64,000 nucleotides of DNA, taken from NCBI GenBank assembly GCA_003339415.1, contig PDHQ01000029.1:62001-126000 (forward strand), in the 5' to 3' direction. The stretch is from Ophiocordyceps camponoti-saundersi (nom. inval.). Its lineage: Eukaryota > Ascomycota > Sordariomycetes > Hypocreales > Ophiocordycipitaceae. The notes below the pieces were generated by a model. That model saw only the letters and a program-made list of their open reading frames with translations, was not told where the DNA came from and did no database searches. Positions 31,326 through 44,319 of the stretch are shown here, piece by piece; position 1 is the first letter of the stretch, and every line of letters begins with the position of its first letter. A program made the translations under genes and the position numbers.

Positions 31326-33146
31326 CAGACCATGTCGAGCAGATCCACGCTCCTCAAACCACCCCGTGGCGCTCTCCGACCTTGAGAATCAAGACTCATC
31401 ACACTCTGACCCATCGCCAACAGCTATCATGGTCCGCTGGCTGAGTGGGAAAAAAAGGGGGGGGTTGTTTCCGAGAAGATCTCCAAGCTAAAACGGATGA
31501 GAAGGGCTGATCGTGAGGGGTTCCAAACTGATGCACCACCCTGTCAAATTTACCCTTGCTCACGCGTAGAGGCCCCGACTACAAGGTGTTTGAACCGGCT
31601 TATTCCGGAGCATCTATTTAAGGTGAAGATGGCTCCGGCGGTGATCAGGACCGGCCGAGTCCAGGTCAAGCCTGTCTCCCAGGGCCCTGTAAGTCCGTGT
31701 ACTGTATCCCACGGCTGTCGGCGGTCGGTTGCGTCAGACTAGCCCATGACGTCCCGGAGACAAGCAAAAGGTGCGTGGACGCCGGGATGATTCCGTGTCC
31801 TGTCATGGTAGCGGGCCGGGGTAGCAGCTGAAGGGCTAGCTACCGGGGTCAACACGCATCAGACGAAGTTTCCCCACAGCCTTGAAAGGGGGAAATGCCA
31901 TGGAGTTTCCTTACCAAAGAACCGAACCCAGGGCAGCGGGTTAGGACGTGATTGGACGAATCCCTGGCTTCAGAGCCTCACATCATACATGTATGTACAT
32001 ATAATGTACGAAGTATGTGTGTGTAAGGAGTATCCGTATAGACCGGCAGAACAAGTCAGCTCCATCAGCTTGGCTCACCGGTCCAAGGAGTGGAGACGTT
32101 CTGACAGAGAGTACGGATACGGATCTCGAATGGATATATGCATGTTGAAGGCAGGGATGTTCTGTTGTGTACCTAGACGCCGAGACGCGCCCTTCCTCCC
32201 CTGTGAGGCCCGGCAGCTCGTCCCCCGTCCTAGATAGACAAGCCTGTGAAGACGAGAAGTTCTTTTCCGCGTCAGCGGCGATCAAAAAAAGCCAGGGCCT
32301 CAATCTCAGGCAGCGGCGCGCTTAGGTCACGACGCCCGCCCGCGCTTGTGAGGACGGCGCTGACGAGAGCAGCGCGCATGTCCCTGACAGGATTTCGGTG
32401 CCTGTGACCGGTGAGACTCGCTCGCTCGCTCGCGGGACTTCAGCTCACAGCCCTATCCAGGCGCTGCGAAGTCACGGCCGCCGGGGGTCTCTTCATCGGC
32501 TGTTTCAAGTAGACGTGCCACACGAGATTCGTGCCGTCTTCATGGCTTAGGCAAATGCCGCTTTTGCCGTCTCGTGGCAGCCCCCGGGACCGAACATCGT
32601 CTTCCGCATCTCGCGTGGCGATTGATTCTGAAACAATGCGAGGTAAACAAGCCTCGCCTCGTGTGTCCCCTGCATGAACCGTTAGCGGCACGTCAAGTCT
32701 CATGGAGAGTTTGTTTTGTTCCGTCGACCCTTGCAAGGTTCGTTTCTTTGTCATTGTTTTGCATCCTCAAATAACTTTTCGTATCACTTGCTCCTAGCCT
32801 TTCGTCTATGAGTTTGTACGTACACTGCTCTGTGAGTAAGTGTGCCGGTGATGTATGCTTATCGTGAGCTTCCGTGCAGAGAATGAATTCTCCAGCTCTG
32901 CTCTGAGAACCTGTAGCTTTGGGGCTCGGGGACTTGTTGTAAACGTCGACGCCTGGGGCCGTCAAACCCAGAAGCCGTGCAGCCTTCTCCAGAAAAATCA
33001 CCAACACCATGTCTCTACATCCGGCTTGCGGCCTCCTTCTCTCCGATTCTTTTCCTTTTCACAGACTCGTTTCTCATCCCTCTCGCACTCCCCCGAGCCG
33101 CTCTAGAGTTCTAAGCCCAGTGGTGATGCTAAGAAGACACTAAGTT
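31326..33146. other. 1.8 kb without a supported gene
   Basis: Short overlapping frames on both strands; none with a recognisable product. Words such as CATACATGTATGTACATATAATGTAC (31985-32010) are simple repeats. Confidence 0.45.
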
Positions 33147-35346
33147 TTAGACGTGGCCAGAATCGTCTCCGGGCTTGTCTTCGCTGTCCCAGTCTTCGCT
33201 CTCCAGGCCGTCACCACAGATAAATAATGACCCAATCCATCCGACGAGGGCCAGCCCGCCAAAGACACTCCATGCAAGGGCCTCGCCCTTGGGCCGGACG
33301 TCGATAGACAGGGAAAAGAGACCGCCAGACACAAAGGGCCCGAAGCTGCGCCCCAACGCAGACAGCGTCTGGGCTACGCCGTTGAGCGTACCGAGACTGG
33401 CGTGTGACGGAGCTGAGTTGGTGATCTAATTCCGGTCACGGTCAGCGACGTAGTCTTCAGCAAAATACAAAGTCTTGGTTTACCAGGAGCATGACGCTGG
33501 ACAGGCCGCCAACAGCGCAGATGTTCTTGAGGACGAGGACAAATCCGAGTTGAGTGTAGAGCCACAGGCGGCCGGTTCCGATGCCTAGCAGCGGCTCGTC
33601 GTCGAGGTAGCCGACCCATGGCATAAGCACCATGCTGACGGCGATACCGAGAAGAGACAGTCGGTACGCCCCTAGACTGCCGGTATTGGCCTTCAGTGGC
33701 TGGTAAAGAAAGGCCTGGAAGAGGATGGTAGCGAGGCCGGCGAAGCTTAGGCTGACGCCGATGTTGTCAGGGGCCAGCTCGCGACCTGTCGGGGCAGGAG
33801 CGGCAGCGAAGATGGGGAATAGGCTGTTGAAACTTATGTTGGAGAGCTGGAAGACGAGGTAGGTGGTTAGAAGAAGGAGGGTCGTGTGGTTCAGAAGATC
33901 CCGCCATGTGGGACCATTGGCTGGGGTGGAAGCCTTGGAAAAGAGGGCCGCCTGATTGCAGGGCGAAGGGCTGTTGACGTCGTCTTCATCAGCGGCAGAA
34001 GAGGAGGAGGGAGACGAGTCAGGCGAGAGGAGAGGTCGCCGCTGATTTGTCGTCTGAGCGTGCGGCCAGCGGGAGCTCCACGAACTCGCGCCGGCCCTAG
34101 ACGAGGTCTTGAAACGCAGCCATGAGGATAGGCGGTGTAGTACTTGGGGTTTCCAGGGCCCTAGGTCGTCATCTTCGAGCGTCTCCTGAAACCACAGGGC
34201 GACGACGACTACGCTGAGGGCAAGCAGGACGGCAGCGCAGACATTTGGGGCCAGGTAGGGGTGACTCGACGAGACACGGCCGACGAGGAGGCCGCCAAGA
34301 GCCGGACCAGTTATGCCACCGAGCGAGTAGATTACGGGCAGGTAGGTGAATGCTTTGCTCTGGTTAGAGCGGTCGGTGATCTCGCCGAGAACGGTGGGTA
34401 CGCAGGCAGCATTGCCGTTGAGCAGACCCATGGCGACGTGTACGACGACAATGTGCCAGTAGTGCTCGCATAGGCCAAAGAGGGCGAAGCAGCCAGCCAA
34501 GGACGCGGTACCCGCCAGAAGGACGGGTTTACGACCGACGAGGTCCGAGGCATAGCCCCAAAGGAAATTGGTCGAAAGCTGAGCCAGAGCAAACGCGCTG
34601 GCCAAGGTGCCGACGTAAAGTCCGATTTGGCCAGGGGGGATCCCAGGCATCGACGCGACCATTCGCGGAAGGTAGGGCGAAATGGAGTTGAGAGCCGTCT
34701 GCTCGGCCAGAGAAAGAAAGGCCAGGAGAAGCAGTTGGCGAACCGGCAAGGGGGTCTGCTCGTGAGGCGGCGGCGATCCTCCAGCCGACGAGGAGTCGGT
34801 GGAGCTACCGGAAGCGTCACCGTCGTCGTCGGAAGCGTGCGCTTCAGCGGGCGGCGTCATGGCTGGAAAAGTCTGATAGCGATACGACGACGCGCGACGG
34901 AAGTCGGCCAATGTCAGGATCGGGGCACCTGCATGGAACGAGCCCGATGACAGCGTGCGACTCGCCGCGCCAGCGCTGGGCCGCCGGGGGACGGTCTCTC
35001 CGCGTGCCATTTGCCGCGAGCAGCGTTCCGTATTGGGCGAACCGTTTATTACCACAGGTCCGTCGTCTTCGTCGTCTTCGTCGTCGTCGGTCGGGTCCTC
35101 GCCACGGCGACGACCGGGCCAGAATCGGAGACGGACGAGGCGGAACGAGTATGAGAGGGCGATGGCGACGGATTCATGCTGCCCCAGTAAAGAAGAAGCA
35201 GGTGAAGAAGAAGAAGAGACGACGTTGGGAGAGGATGGAATGGGTGAGAAGCCGCTTGCTCCATTAGCGTGAGCGGCTGCCGATGATCGGCCGACGACGT
35301 CATTTGTGTTTTCTTTTTCAGGACGTTCGCCAACAAGGCACATCAT
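33147..35346 (-). CDS. Major facilitator superfamily transporter with long disordered N-terminus
   Basis: Membrane transporter of the MFS, resembling fungal members related to zinc-induced-facilitator/DHA1 types; substrate unknown. Exons 35346-33484 and 33425-33147 (intron GTAAAC...ATTAG) give 713 residues. Residues 1 to about 200 are a disordered Ser/Asp-rich cytosolic tail with an acidic cluster (DPTDDDEDDEDDG). The transporter core begins at LPVRQLLLLAFLSLAEQTALN and includes the loop 2-3 motif DLVGRKPVLLAG and SLGGITGPALGGLLVG. A long Ser-rich central loop separates the two halves, and the second exon supplies the last helices (SFGPFVSGGLFSLS). It lies 189 bp downstream of the flavohemoglobin gene in the same orientation. 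Confidence 0.9.
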
Positions 35347-35535
35347 CAGCTCGTCTACGGATATAGCTTCACTCCTTCACTCGTACTCACAATGTGTGTT
35401 CTGTACAGAATTGGAAAGACAGCGTCGATGAGACGACGTTTGAAACGAGAGCTTAGCCTATCGACCTACCTACTACCTACAGGCTACCTACTACACACCC
35501 ACTCCCCTCCTCCCTGTAAGGTTCTCCCTCCCTCC

Positions 35536-36777
35536 TCAGACCTCTCCAACACTAAACAGTTCCATGTGAACCCGCTTCGACTCGACTCCCTTCTCCCCCA
35601 GCCACGCTCTCGTCTGCACCATCCATTCCGCCGGCCCGCAGAGGTAGTAATTGGTAGCGTCATCATCCAAGTGTAGAGCGCCCTCTCCGGCAGCTCGATC
35701 CAAGCTCAGCCGACCCTCGATGTCGTAGTCGCGGCCCGGCTCGTCCCCGTCGTGTACCGTCTTGACGAAGATCAGGGGTCGCACGTTGGCGTGCCGCACC
35801 GCAATTGCTCGAATGTCGTCGCCGAAGCATACGGCGTCGCTGTGTCGCGCCCCATGAACCCAGCTGACGGCCCGATTCGTCGAGCCGCCATTATCGTCGA
35901 CGACGGACTGAAGGATGGACATGAGCGGCGTGGCGCCAACACCAATAGATAGCAGCACGACGGCTGAAACTCCGGACTTTTCGTCCCAGAAGAACTCGCC
36001 GCGCGGCGCACTCAGCTCCAGTTCGTCTCCTTCGTCAAAGTCGTCATGCAGCCTGTTCGACACGAGGCCCGCTACGGCCGTCGTCGTGTTGTCCTCCCTC
36101 TTCACCGACACACGGTACAGATCCATGCCTTCTCTGGGCGCGGTGCTGAGGCTGAACTGCCGGCTCTGGAAGAGCCCGTCGAGCTCCGGGATACTGATCC
36201 GGGCGCTGACATACTGGCCTGGCCGAAAGCGCGGAAGCGGCAGTCGGCCATCGACGGGCCGCAGATATAGACTGACGATATCTTCGGCCTCGATCTCCTT
36301 ATGCACAACGCAAAAGGCGCGCCAGCCTCGCCAGTCGCCCATCTCATCGTACAGTTCTCGCTCACGCTGGATAAAGATGTCGGCCAGCTGGTTATAGGCG
36401 GCAACCCATGCATCGGCGATAGCAGGCGTCAGCACCTCATCGCCGAGCACCTCTGCAAAGGCGGCGACGAGGAACTCGCCAATAACGGCGTACTGCTCAG
36501 GCTGCACCATCAGCGACGCATGCCGTTGCGCGATGCGATCGATGGCACCCGCCAAACGCTGCAGGTTATCGATATGCGCCGCGTAGGCGACAACGGCAGA
36601 AGCCAGAGCCGCCTGCTGGGCGCCCTCATGCTGGTGACGCAGCGAGAAGATGTTGTTGAGCTCGGGACGGGCGGAAAGCATCCGCTGGTAGAAGGTCGTT
36701 GTGATGGCTTTCCCGTGCTGCGCAAGTAGCGGTGCCGTCGATTTGACTAGAGCGACTTGCTCGGAAGTGAGCGCCAT
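35536..36777 (-). CDS. Flavohemoglobin (nitric oxide dioxygenase)
   Basis: Detoxifies nitric oxide to nitrate using O2 and NAD(P)H. Intronless, 413 residues, full length. Globin domain (1 to ~140): Tyr30 in TTFYQRML (B10), Gln54 region GAQQ and proximal His86 in AQRHASLMV. FAD domain: RPGQYVSARI and the FAD motif RQFSLS (RxYS type). NAD(P)H domain: SIGVGATPLMSI and the C-terminal YYLCGPAEWMVQTRAWL. No presequence, so cytosolic. Such genes respond to nitrosative stress, for example from host defence or denitrification. The next gene downstream on the same strand is an MFS transporter, but no functional link can be seen. Confidence 0.96.
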   Translation of the reverse strand: MALTSEQVALVKSTAPLLAQHGKAITTTFYQRMLSARPELNNIFSLRHQHEGAQQAALASAVVAYAAHIDNLQRLAGAIDRIAQRHASLMVQPEQYAVIGEFLVAAFAEVLGDEVLTPAIADAWVAAYNQLADIFIQRERELYDEMGDWRGWRAFCVVHKEIEAEDIVSLYLRPVDGRLPLPRFRPGQYVSARISIPELDGLFQSRQFSLSTAPREGMDLYRVSVKREDNTTTAVAGLVSNRLHDDFDEGDELELSAPRGEFFWDEKSGVSAVVLLSIGVGATPLMSILQSVVDDNGGSTNRAVSWVHGARHSDAVCFGDDIRAIAVRHANVRPLIFVKTVHDGDEPGRDYDIEGRLSLDRAAGEGALHLDDDATNYYLCGPAEWMVQTRAWLGEKGVESKRVHMELFSVGEV

Positions 36778-38349
36778 AGGGGATGTGCGACTGATTGTGT
36801 GTGTATTGGGTTACGCAACGGAGAGGTAGGACGACGTCGTCTGCGATGTTTGGGGATGTAGATGACAATAGCGACACAGTAGAGTATGGAGATGTGGTTT
36901 ACAATGTTGCAACAGCAGAGCAAACTCTCTTACATGCGCCTCTATAGTACCTATATATAGATGTATGCCAGGTGTATCCATAGGTATGTAGGCATGAATC
37001 ATATAGGATGAAGCGCAACGACGACGACATCCCGGTCCCCACGCCCAGCTTGTCACCGAAGCTTTTACGTAGGCACGTATGACACACCGACGCACCTCTT
37101 TAGAAAGCCGGAGAAGCGGAGACGCAGCCGTCGGTCCATCAGTTGAATCTCTTGGTCATCAGATTGGGGTCGAAACTCAGCGACAAGTGCGCCCACTCGA
37201 AGCTTGGCACAGCACCTCTGGGCCACGCGCATCAGGAATGCATGTATCAACGTATGTATGTATGTATGAATGATCAAATCAACTCCGTACTGCCAAGTGA
37301 CATAATGTGCGTGATGTAGGTTAGGCCTTCGTAAGGCATCCCTCAAGGGAGGCAGATGAATGACTGGTCCTTCATACCTACTTGCCCGGTACTACCTATG
37401 TAGATAGGCAGATGTGTAGGTCAGAGAAACGAGGGACTTGCATCGTTCAAAGGTAATACTTTGCAAACTTGTCATCCCTCCTTCGTGGCCCTGCATCGGT
37501 GTTACGGCGCATGTATGATGGCATGGATGGGGACTCGGTGGCCATCAAGGCAGCCATCTCCCATCTAGTCAAGGGGGCACTTGATGAAGAAAACAAACTC
37601 CCTTCAACTTCCCTATACTCGGATACTAAATAATGCCGTCATCGTTCCTCGGTAGTCGGGCAAGTGAATAGCGCGTTTGTCTCAGCAGTGGATCGGAACC
37701 GGGTCCCCTTTTCCCTTGGAAATCGTCCGTATGTCTGGGCATGTTCGCGAGTCTTCCACCCTGGCTTCCATGGCACTCAACGCCCGCACCCTCTGTGTCT
37801 AGGTGAACGACCTTCACTTCATGTTCGTCACATCACTTTATTAACCGTGGAATAATTCCCTCCACGTCCGTCACTTCAATTCACCAGCCGTGACGCAGAC
37901 TCAAAACAAAGAACGCCAGATTGTCTAAAACGTCCAGGCCGCCATCGAGGCGATTCGCCTGCCTGCTACTTGATACTGACAACTGGCCAATAATTCTCGG
38001 GAACAAACCAACAATATGCCCGTTGCTCCACTCCGATCTCTTTAAAAACAGCAGTCTATCATCAAGAAATGCTCACAGAGCCTCGTGAAAGAAAAGAACA
38101 TAGAAAAAAAAGTAAAAATCTATTCCCACCGACAAAGTCGTCGATATACATGTGTAGTCGGTTGTATATAACTTTTTTGGAAAGCCGAGGCCTGAAGGCT
38201 GGCTGATCGTGCCGTGGTTGACTCTCCCCCAGCCTAGGAGCAGAGTCTCGCTGGCAGACCACCTCCCGGCATGAATTATTCCCGCCCAAAAGGGTCCGCA
38301 GATGTGGTGCGGACGAAAAATGCCCTCTCACCAGCCATCTCCGGAACGT
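36778..38349. other. Intergenic
   Basis: Promoter of the flavohemoglobin gene and 3' side of the glycosyltransferase; CATGTATG/TATGTATG microsatellite near 37240-37270. No gene supported. Confidence 0.45.
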
Positions 38350-40718
38350 CTAGAAGAAAAACGAGAGGGTAAAGATGAGGCCGGTAAAGAGTGTCGTCGT
38401 TGTTAGCTCAAGCTCGAACCAAGCTGCCTGTCCGCCAAAGGCAATCTTCTTGCTGTTCGGCGTTGGGTGCGCAACCATAGTTTTGGGATCTCTCGCCAGC
38501 AGGTCCTCGCGGTCCGGCATCATTGGCGGGTCGATGGCGTACGCGATCGGCACCCACAGCGAACTGCAAATGAAGACAAACGTAAGTGGCGGCCAGAAGG
38601 CATGCGTCACAAGCGATAACAGCACGTCCTTGAGATTCGTCCCAGTCACGTAGCAGCGAAACGACGTCATGGCCACGCCCACCAGTGTCATGTACACAAA
38701 GGCAAGATGGAAGAAGCCCATGTAGTTGAAGAGGATAGCCCAAAGCCGTCGGACCATGTTCTTCTTGCGAAGCGGGTCCCGCTCGTTGAGTGCCGATGAC
38801 AGAGAACCAGTCGGCTTGAAGGCCTGAGCGGTGCCGCCGAGCCATCGTGGCAAGATGAAGGAGCGGATAATGCAGAGTGCAATGTAAGGCGCCATCCACA
38901 GTTGATATCGGGCGCTACGTTGTCCCGTGTGGTAGCCTGCGGGTACCGACAAGACGAACTCGCAGAGCCGATTAGATATGGTTGCCGCAAAGCACATGCG
39001 GATGAGCCACCGCAGCTGTTCGTCCGTGGCGTAGGCCACCAGTGTCTTGCCCATGAGAAGGATGATGGGGATGGCGAAGAGAGAAATGGTCAGGGCGATG
39101 GTGTACATGCTGAGTGTGGCGTACAAGAAGCCGGAGAAGCGCTGGGCAAAAGTCATCTTGCGAACCGCCTCTCCCCAGAGGCAAAAGTTGAGCTTGAACG
39201 AGGTGTCGACGGTGCCAATGGCCCAACGCGTCCGCTGCTTGAGATGACTGCCATAGTCCTCCGGTACAGTGCCGAATTGCAACGGCTCATGTACGTACGC
39301 CGTCTTCCAGCCCTTGCCCAGCATGTGCGTCGAAGTGGCGACGTCTTCGGCGAGCGAGCCTAGTGGGAAGTTTCCGATCTCGTCTAGTGCTTCACGGCGA
39401 GCGACGTAGCCAGAACCCGTGCACCAGGCGACGCCGAGCGCGTCCTTGATGGGCTCAATAACGTGGACAAAGAAGTCGAGACTCTGGGCGAGGGGATCCG
39501 ATGGCGGCGTATTATAGAATAGCTGCGGAGGGCAGGCAAGGGCCATTTTGGGGTCAATCAGAAGGTGAGGAAGCACGGCTCGCAGCCAATTTCTCTCCGG
39601 AATCTGATAGATGGTCAGCACAGAACCGACTCGGACGATGGCAAAGATAGGAGACACGCACCATATCAGCGTCCAGGGCGGCCATGAATCGACCAGCCCC
39701 GCCGGGCAGAAGATGAACCTGGTCAAGCCCGTAATTGAGGTTGCCAGCCTTGAAATGATGCGGCTTCCCAGGTATCTTTTCGCGAGCCATGTAGTATAGA
39801 TGGGGGTAAATGCCTGTCAATCGAGAGACTGAAGCCTCGAGACCCGCCGACTTGCCATCGTCGAGCACAATGACCCTGTACCGGTCGTCGGGGTAGTCCA
39901 AATCGCAAGCGCCGCGGATGGTATCGAGTACCAGATCATCATCCTCACCACAGCAGGTAATGAAGACGTCAACAGTAGGAACCTCGTAGCCCTTGAGTCT
40001 CAGTTTCAGCCTGCGCCGTCTCTTCATGGACCACATTGTCCAAGAGTTGTGCATGAGGGAGGGGATGGCGACGGCAATCTCGACGCCGATGAAGATCCAG
40101 GCAGCCACGTATGTCTCTTCGTGTCGCCATTGAGACCAGACGATGCAGAGTATCCGGTAGACCAGGTAAAGTATATAGATGATGGAGTTGACGAGAACGA
40201 GTAGAGGCACGAGGCGGAAAAGGTGCCGTCTCCAGCCGCGCCAGGTATCGGCATCGTCACGATCGCCGATGACAGCTATTGAGTCGGCCGTTTCAGCCCA
40301 ATCCTTACTGACCGGCTGCTGAACCGAGTTCCGAAGCAGGGCAGCGAGACTGATGTTGCTCTGGTTCTAGTATCAGGGTAAGCTACTGCTGGTAAGGCAA
40401 TGGAGACGCGGAGATGCTCACCATGGGAGTCGAGGGGCATGAGTTGAAGGTGCTAAACTTGTGTATCGCCGTTGACGAGCACACTGGCGTCTGTTGGTTC
40501 GTCTGCCATGAACGAATGCTGCAGCCAGACTCATGTCGGCTCTCGATGAGGGTCCGGGAATCCGACTTGGACGGAGGAGACCACTCTTGTGGAAGTTTTT
40601 CATCGTGAATGTGCAGGGGAGCAGGTGCTGCGTCGGGGACAGTCAGACGCAAGTCCAGAGGACTGTCTTCAAGAGGCGACGGCATCATTTGGCGCTCCAA
40701 GTCAGGCATGCCGGCCAT
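38350..40718 (-). CDS. Family-2 processive glycosyltransferase (cellulose-synthase-like)
   Basis: Membrane glycosyltransferase that polymerises a sugar chain from a nucleotide sugar. Exons 40718-40422, 40360-39662 and 39603-38350; 749 residues. Catalytic signature D,D,D,QxxRW: VLDDGKSAG (exon 2), ALDADM at the exon 2/3 border, GSLAEDVATSTHM, then QRTRWAIGTVD (exon 3). Two N-terminal hydrophobic segments (VPLLVLVNSIIYILYLVYR) and about five or six at the C-terminus agree with this family. The exon 2 acceptor is ambiguous: CTAG|AACCAG|AGC gives two in-frame options six bases apart (40366 or 40360). Relatives in fungi affect cell wall and surface growth; cellulose itself as product is not implied. 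It has an unusually long gene-free upstream region. Confidence 0.88.
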
Positions 40719-43700
40719 GTCGGGCGAGCCGTCGCCTGAAGGACGCGAAGCCTATAACCAGCTCCAGCGCGCGGCAAAGCTTTGAAGTCGAAAGACGAAG
40801 GCCGAGGGCTTTTGATGCGATGCTGTCGGAGATTAGGGGCTGTCGAACGGAAGAAAGAAGTTTCCAAGCCGCGAAAGGAGGGGGATCAGCTGGTAAAAGA
40901 GGTAAAGGACGAGCAAAATATGGAAAGAAAAAAGAGAGACTAGAATCGGAGACGAAGATGAGACGACAGTAAAGACGGTGGGGGTGAAAGGGAGAGAGAG
41001 ACGTCGGGGTGAGAGACAGGGGAAGGAGAGAAATGGGCGGTTGATGCTGCTGGAACGACGAGAGGCAATAGAGGCTGTACCATGTTGGCGACAAGGTACC
41101 CGGTCCGGCTGCCGAATTTGGCGGGCGGACCGAGTACAGAGCGCAGGACGGCATTCAGCGCGCTGAGCAGGCATGCACCCATTGTTCTCCGGGCCGACAG
41201 AGAGAGACATGGACCAAAACAGGAAGTGGGCTAATGCAGGTACCTGCAGCCGAGGCACGTTGCGAGCACCTACTACGATGAAAGACGGTTGCTGCGCGGA
41301 CGGACTGAATTTCTCCTCCAGAGTCGACGATGGCGAGCAACCTGCTGCAGGGTCGTATGCAAACACACAATATGTCTACTAGTAGTATGCGTCCGCGGCT
41401 CGTAGCAGGGTCCTCGGTACGACGAGGCATGGCACGGCAAAGGTCAGCGCAACAGCTTAGTATACTTATCATTCCTTGTTCTGCTATGCAATTTTTGTGA
41501 GCAAGCGGCGATGCCGTGGTTGCAGGTACATGGATACTCACAAGATGGATGCTCGCCTGTATTCGTACGATACAGTGAGAGATGGGTGACGTCGTGAGCA
41601 GTGGGACCACCAGTTATCTCGGTGGGCTTCCGGGTCCACTCCTCCCACCTGCCACGGGGCGCACCATACCCCGGTCAGGGGGAGGGGCGGGCGGGCAATC
41701 CACTGACGTACAAAGATCGCTGTTGGGACAGCGCTAGTACCACCTGTAGGCTTTACAGATAGTGAACCCGTGTGGACCTGCAGTGGATCCGGACGGGTAT
41801 CCCTTTAAAAAAGCGCCGCAAGGCTGCTGTAGGGTAGGGATTCTAGTTGCCCCTGACAGGAGATGCTTCACCTGCTGCAAAGTCATCAGTGGACAGCAGG
41901 TATCTCCAGCGGCCCGACCCATCTTCAGTCCGTCATTCCACGATGATGGCGAATTTCGCCACTGTGATTTCCCCAATCATATTCCAATAGCCGGCGCCGC
42001 ATCAACATCATTTGCGTTACATTATAGCGTCTCACTCAGATGAAGACTGAAACAAGCTTCATAAAGTCAAAAAGCGGCCTAAGCAGTAGGTTGCCCAGGC
42101 CATCTGACATCTCTTTTCGTCATTGAAACGTCTTACACACATACATACCTACGTTCATCAACAGGGCCCTATACGCTGAGTATTTCCATTCGAATTACCA
42201 AAACCCGTCAAGCTCATCCTTTTCTTGCGGCAATACGAGGGAGGGGCCTCAGCATCTATCTCAGCATCAGCGCCTCTCAGCTTCCATCCAAAATGGCCTT
42301 TGGAGATTGCTCAGGCACAATCATGCCGCCAAGAGACAACAACATCGTCTTCTTATTTCCATGGGACACTGTCTCGTAGTTGCTGGACAAGTGCGACATG
42401 AATATCGATCACCCCAGACAAAGCAAGATGTTTTCAGGCCCTGATTGTTTTTTGTCCCCTCGTCGACGATAGCCAGAGTCAAGACCTGGAGTCGCTAGAT
42501 CGAGTACGAAAACAATAACAGCATATTGCAACTAGTACGTAGGATTATCATGTAGGTACCTATCTAGCCACTGCAGCAAAGCAGAGATAGGCACCCTGCC
42601 AGTCTCCTACGAAAACTGCCTGTGACGGCCAATTGCCGGTCATTGTCGCATTACGATAGACGGTCAGTTGAGTCGTATTTTCAAATGTCAGAAAATCCAA
42701 TCGCGGAAAGAAACAACTACGAATAGAATTGGAACCGCTGCCGGGCAAGAGTTTGTGCCTCTCAAGTCTCAACAGCGAAGCTGGAGTTGAGAATAAGACT
42801 TTGTTTGCCCCGCACTCTCCGCCTTTTTAGTGGCCGAAGACGGGACCGGCCGCGCCCAAATTACCCATCGGAATTATTTCGACTTGGCGCGCGCCAATTT
42901 GTGGAGAGCGGACGTCAATGGCTCAGGCAACGAGGAAACAAGAAGGAAATAAGAAACAACAAAATTGCCGTAATGCAAGGAAGTCACTGGGCTAAAAGAA
43001 AGCTGGTATCAAGGAAAGTGGACCACCTTTGCTGTCATGTCTTACGGAAAACGACGGCCGACGGATTTGAAGCGCGAATGGCTTCTTGCTCGTTGCACGG
43101 TAGACACAAGGTGAGCAGGAATGGAATCTATTGGATGGAGGAGGGGGGAAAAGAGCAAGGGTAAGAGAAAGGAGGAAAAAAAGGAAGCGTCGACGGGATG
43201 CAGCCTCAACGACCCACGTCTACGGCGACCTCGTGGGAGTTGGTGTTGTACAATGGTTAACCCGATGCCAAGAGTAGGTATGTATCTGCTTACCGTAGCA
43301 GCCAATGTTGCCTGCTTCTCAGCATCGGGAGGGGTCCCAAGCAAGCCGTTCGCGAAGCCATGGAAGCCAGCAGAGTGGCGAAGACAAGACGGCGACGATT
43401 GATAAAAACAAACATTGAAACAGACCAAAAGAAAACAACCCTTCCACCGAGCACTCAAGGGAGCCGCACCAAGGGGTTGAAGGATGACGAGGGAGGGGTG
43501 AGGGGAAAATTCCGGAAAGGAAAGGAGAGAAAAACGAACAAAGAAAAAGCAGAAGTCTGCCCTGCGTCAGCATTCCCATCCATCCATTCCCCAACCCTAC
43601 TGAACGGCGTAGTAAGGATAGCGCATTCAAACATTCAAGCTTTCGATCCGACCATCACTCTGGCCAGACCGATGAGTCTCGGCGCGTTGGTCTGCCAGCA

Positions 43701-44319
43701 AAAGAAGGATAATCCCCCCCCAAAAGAAACAAAGCTTGGGAAGAACAATGACGAGATATGAAGTCTAAGAGTACGAATCGCAGGAGAATTTGGAAAGTAT
43801 TTGCCGGTCTTTCCGTAACCTAGGTAATATGTTGTGCATGTTGTGGCACGGGCAACCTTTCTGGCAGGTGTACGCGTTTGGCTGCCATCACAGGACGAGG
43901 CCACTACGCGCCAAGTAGGCGCCCCCCCCCTCGCGTCGCAGGCGACTCGTATTCGTACCTCTACCTGCGTAAGCCCGGACGACTCCCTACGCCAGGGGCT
44001 ACAGGAAGGGAAGACCGGGAATGCTACAGGGGCCGATCCCCTCCCCGAGTGCGGCCGAAGAGGACTCTTTGCCGCGCCTTGCTACCATGTACCGGGAACC
44101 TGTACCGTCCTATCGCCCTGACGGCAGGTACCTCCTCTCCCTGTGTCTGCCATTCGATCCCCTGAGCAGTTACTAGTAGTACTAGAGGTATCATCATCGT
44201 CATTCCCTTTCTACCACGACCAGGCTATCGTCGATGCGCCTGCGCGCTGCCTCTTCGTCTCGCCAGCGCCGAGACTCGGAAAGTCGCTCTTTTTCCATCT
44301 GCCGTCGCTCATCGCCGTC
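40719..44319. other. 3.6 kb gene-poor region
   Basis: No gene supported. Directly upstream of the glycosyltransferase the minus strand is pyrimidine-rich (about 40960-41060), a common fungal core-promoter feature. Two further minus-strand CT-rich tracts lie at about 43130-43200 and 43490-43560 with no matching gene, so an unspotted transcript there is possible. Simple CATACATACATACC near 42137. Confidence 0.45.

Noticed and set aside
38902..39363. Antisense frames in the glycosyltransferase gene
   Set aside because: Opposite-strand shadow of a clear D,D,D,QxxRW enzyme.
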